Of a DNA stretch of 64,000 nt, positions 63,226 to 64,000 are shown in pieces. Both the position numbers and the translations under genes were made by a program. Position 1 is the stretch's first letter, and the number at the start of each line of letters is the position of its first letter. The notes under the pieces are model-generated. The model had not been told where the DNA came from and did not search any database. It saw only the letters and a program-made list of their open reading frames with translations. Source of the DNA: JBBROS01 sp965213845 (lineage in GTDB: Bacteria; Pseudomonadota; Alphaproteobacteria; Acetobacterales; Acetobacteraceae). Location: positions 62,001-126,000 of the forward strand of contig CBDCAI010000003.1 of assembly GCA_965213845.1 (NCBI GenBank), written 5' to 3'.

Positions 63226-64000
63226 TCAAGCTGCGGCAGCGGCGCGGCATGGCAGGCTCCTGCGGATGGCCTCGATCTCGAAGCCGTGTTCGATCCGGGG
63301 CGCGCAAAAGCGGAGGAATGGCTGGGGGCCAGGGTAGAGAGCGTAGAATTCGGCTTCGTTGTGGAAGATATGGCGACTCTCGTCATCGAGGAAGGTTTCG
63401 GTAGCGGCACCTTCCGCGAAGATGATGTCATGGCTGTCCAGCTCAATGTGATAGTAGCGGACATCCTCGGCGGGCACCCAAGGGACGATCGTTGCGCCAT
63501 TTGCCAGCACCCAGGCGGGAACAAGGTAGCCGTCCAGGTACATCGCGTGGTCAGGGGAGACGGACAGGTCACGGTGGGGAAGGTCATGGCCGAGGCTGCC
63601 AGCCTGGAACAGCACCGGGCGCAAGTGACGGTGGATCTGCACGAACCGGCGCGTGTAGGAGCGGCGACCCATCCATTTGATCGGGCGGTTCACGCCGGAG
63701 CGTGTGACGACACGATCGCCGATGGCGAGATCCTCGACGGGGATGGGGCCTGCCGCTGTCATGATGCTGGTGCCAGCCAGGAAGCAAGCCGGGCCGAGCA
63801 CGGTATCGTTGCCGACGTGACTGAGCACGAGCGGATAGAAAGTCCCGTCGGTATCGCTGAACGTGTATGGCCCGATGGTCACGGTAGCGCCGTCATATGT
63901 AAACGAGGAGTAGTTCTGGTTCTTGAACACAAGCTTGGACTGAATTTGAGGGCTAGAAAGTCCAGAGACGATACCGTTAAATGACGCACTACTGTCAATT
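63226..64000 (-). CDS. Hint domain protein, C-terminal part (cut by window edge)
   Basis: The frame is open to the right edge of the window, so the N-terminus is missing; in the visible 257 residues an end of a beta-rich passenger (SYSSF-like NYSSFTYDGATVTIGPYTFSDTDG) leads into a Hint (hedgehog/intein) domain: ACFLAGTSIMTAAGPIPVEDLAIGDRVVTRSG, RHLRPVLFQAGSLGHDLPHRDLSVSPDHAMYLDG and EGAATETFLDDESRHIF. The Cys before FLAGT is the usual self-cleavage residue. Bacterial proteins of this type are secreted and abundant in Acetobacteraceae and Rhodobacterales. Confidence 0.88.
   Translation of the reverse strand, partial: IDSSASFNGIVSGLSSPQIQSKLVFKNQNYSSFTYDGATVTIGPYTFSDTDGTFYPLVLSHVGNDTVLGPACFLAGTSIMTAAGPIPVEDLAIGDRVVTRSGVNRPIKWMGRRSYTRRFVQIHRHLRPVLFQAGSLGHDLPHRDLSVSPDHAMYLDGYLVPAWVLANGATIVPWVPAEDVRYYHIELDSHDIIFAEGAATETFLDDESRHIFHNEAEFYALYPGPQPFLRFCAPRIEHGFEIEAIRRSLPCRAAAAA

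Overview
The window is high-GC DNA with dense, tightly packed genes. Gene content and style (complete glycogen operon, lactate permease, ECF sigma with RskA-type anti-sigma, ligase-associated repair genes, AtuA-type genes, a Hint-domain protein at the right edge) suggest an alphaproteobacterium, most likely of the Acetobacteraceae (Roseomonas-like). This placement is inference; no rRNA, tRNA or ribosomal protein gene is present to confirm it.

Layout, left part (1-26976): the start of a MOSC gene, a class C26 glutamine amidotransferase-like hydrolase and crcB form one leftward operon. A hybrid histidine kinase, a small AT-richer orphan gene and lctP follow. A leftward glycogen operon glgP-glgC-glgA-glgX has overlapping starts and stops; its glgP carries a one-base insertion. 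Next come an ECF sigma/anti-sigma pair, a membrane histidine kinase, an ABC-F ATPase, a PaiB-like protein, hicB with a broken hicA, an exported hydrolase, a DUF29 protein with an internal duplication, a Smr protein overlapping a KirBac channel gene, a porin, and an exported galactose-oxidase-like copper enzyme beside an IS5-type remnant.

Middle part (27444-about 45748): an apparent catabolic and uptake locus. A flavin monooxygenase is divergent from a PucR regulator. Rightward from there lie hyuB/hyuA-like genes, a zinc alcohol dehydrogenase, a saccharopine-dehydrogenase-like enzyme, a four-gene polyamine-type ABC importer, a RidA protein, a 2-hydroxyacid dehydrogenase, a fused amino-acid permease-ATPase, an FMN enzyme of the 2-hydroxyacid oxidase fold that lacks the usual catalytic histidine, and the first third of a substrate-binding-like protein. 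Most genes overlap by four bases. The set fits import and breakdown of an unidentified nitrogenous compound.

At about 45746-45753 the substrate-binding-like gene stops abruptly and runs, in another frame, into a thiE that lacks its 5' end. Codon style changes at the same place. This is either an assembly join of two genomes or a real recombination breakpoint, so gene order across it should not be trusted.

Right part (45750-64000): truncated thiE, two small lipoproteins, epmA, a VOC protein, the ligase-associated helicase and PdeM phosphoesterase, a photolyase with a tandem-repeat tail, a PPP-type phosphatase, a DUF2332 protein, and a leftward group (AtuA-like small protein, DUF1446/AtuA protein, two enolase-superfamily enzymes, ABC substrate-binding protein) that ends next to a GntR/FCD regulator. 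A glycosyltransferase with duplicated N-terminal modules, a small coiled-coil protein and a Hint-domain protein cut by the window edge complete it.

No CRISPR array, complete insertion sequence, prophage or recognised defence system was seen.
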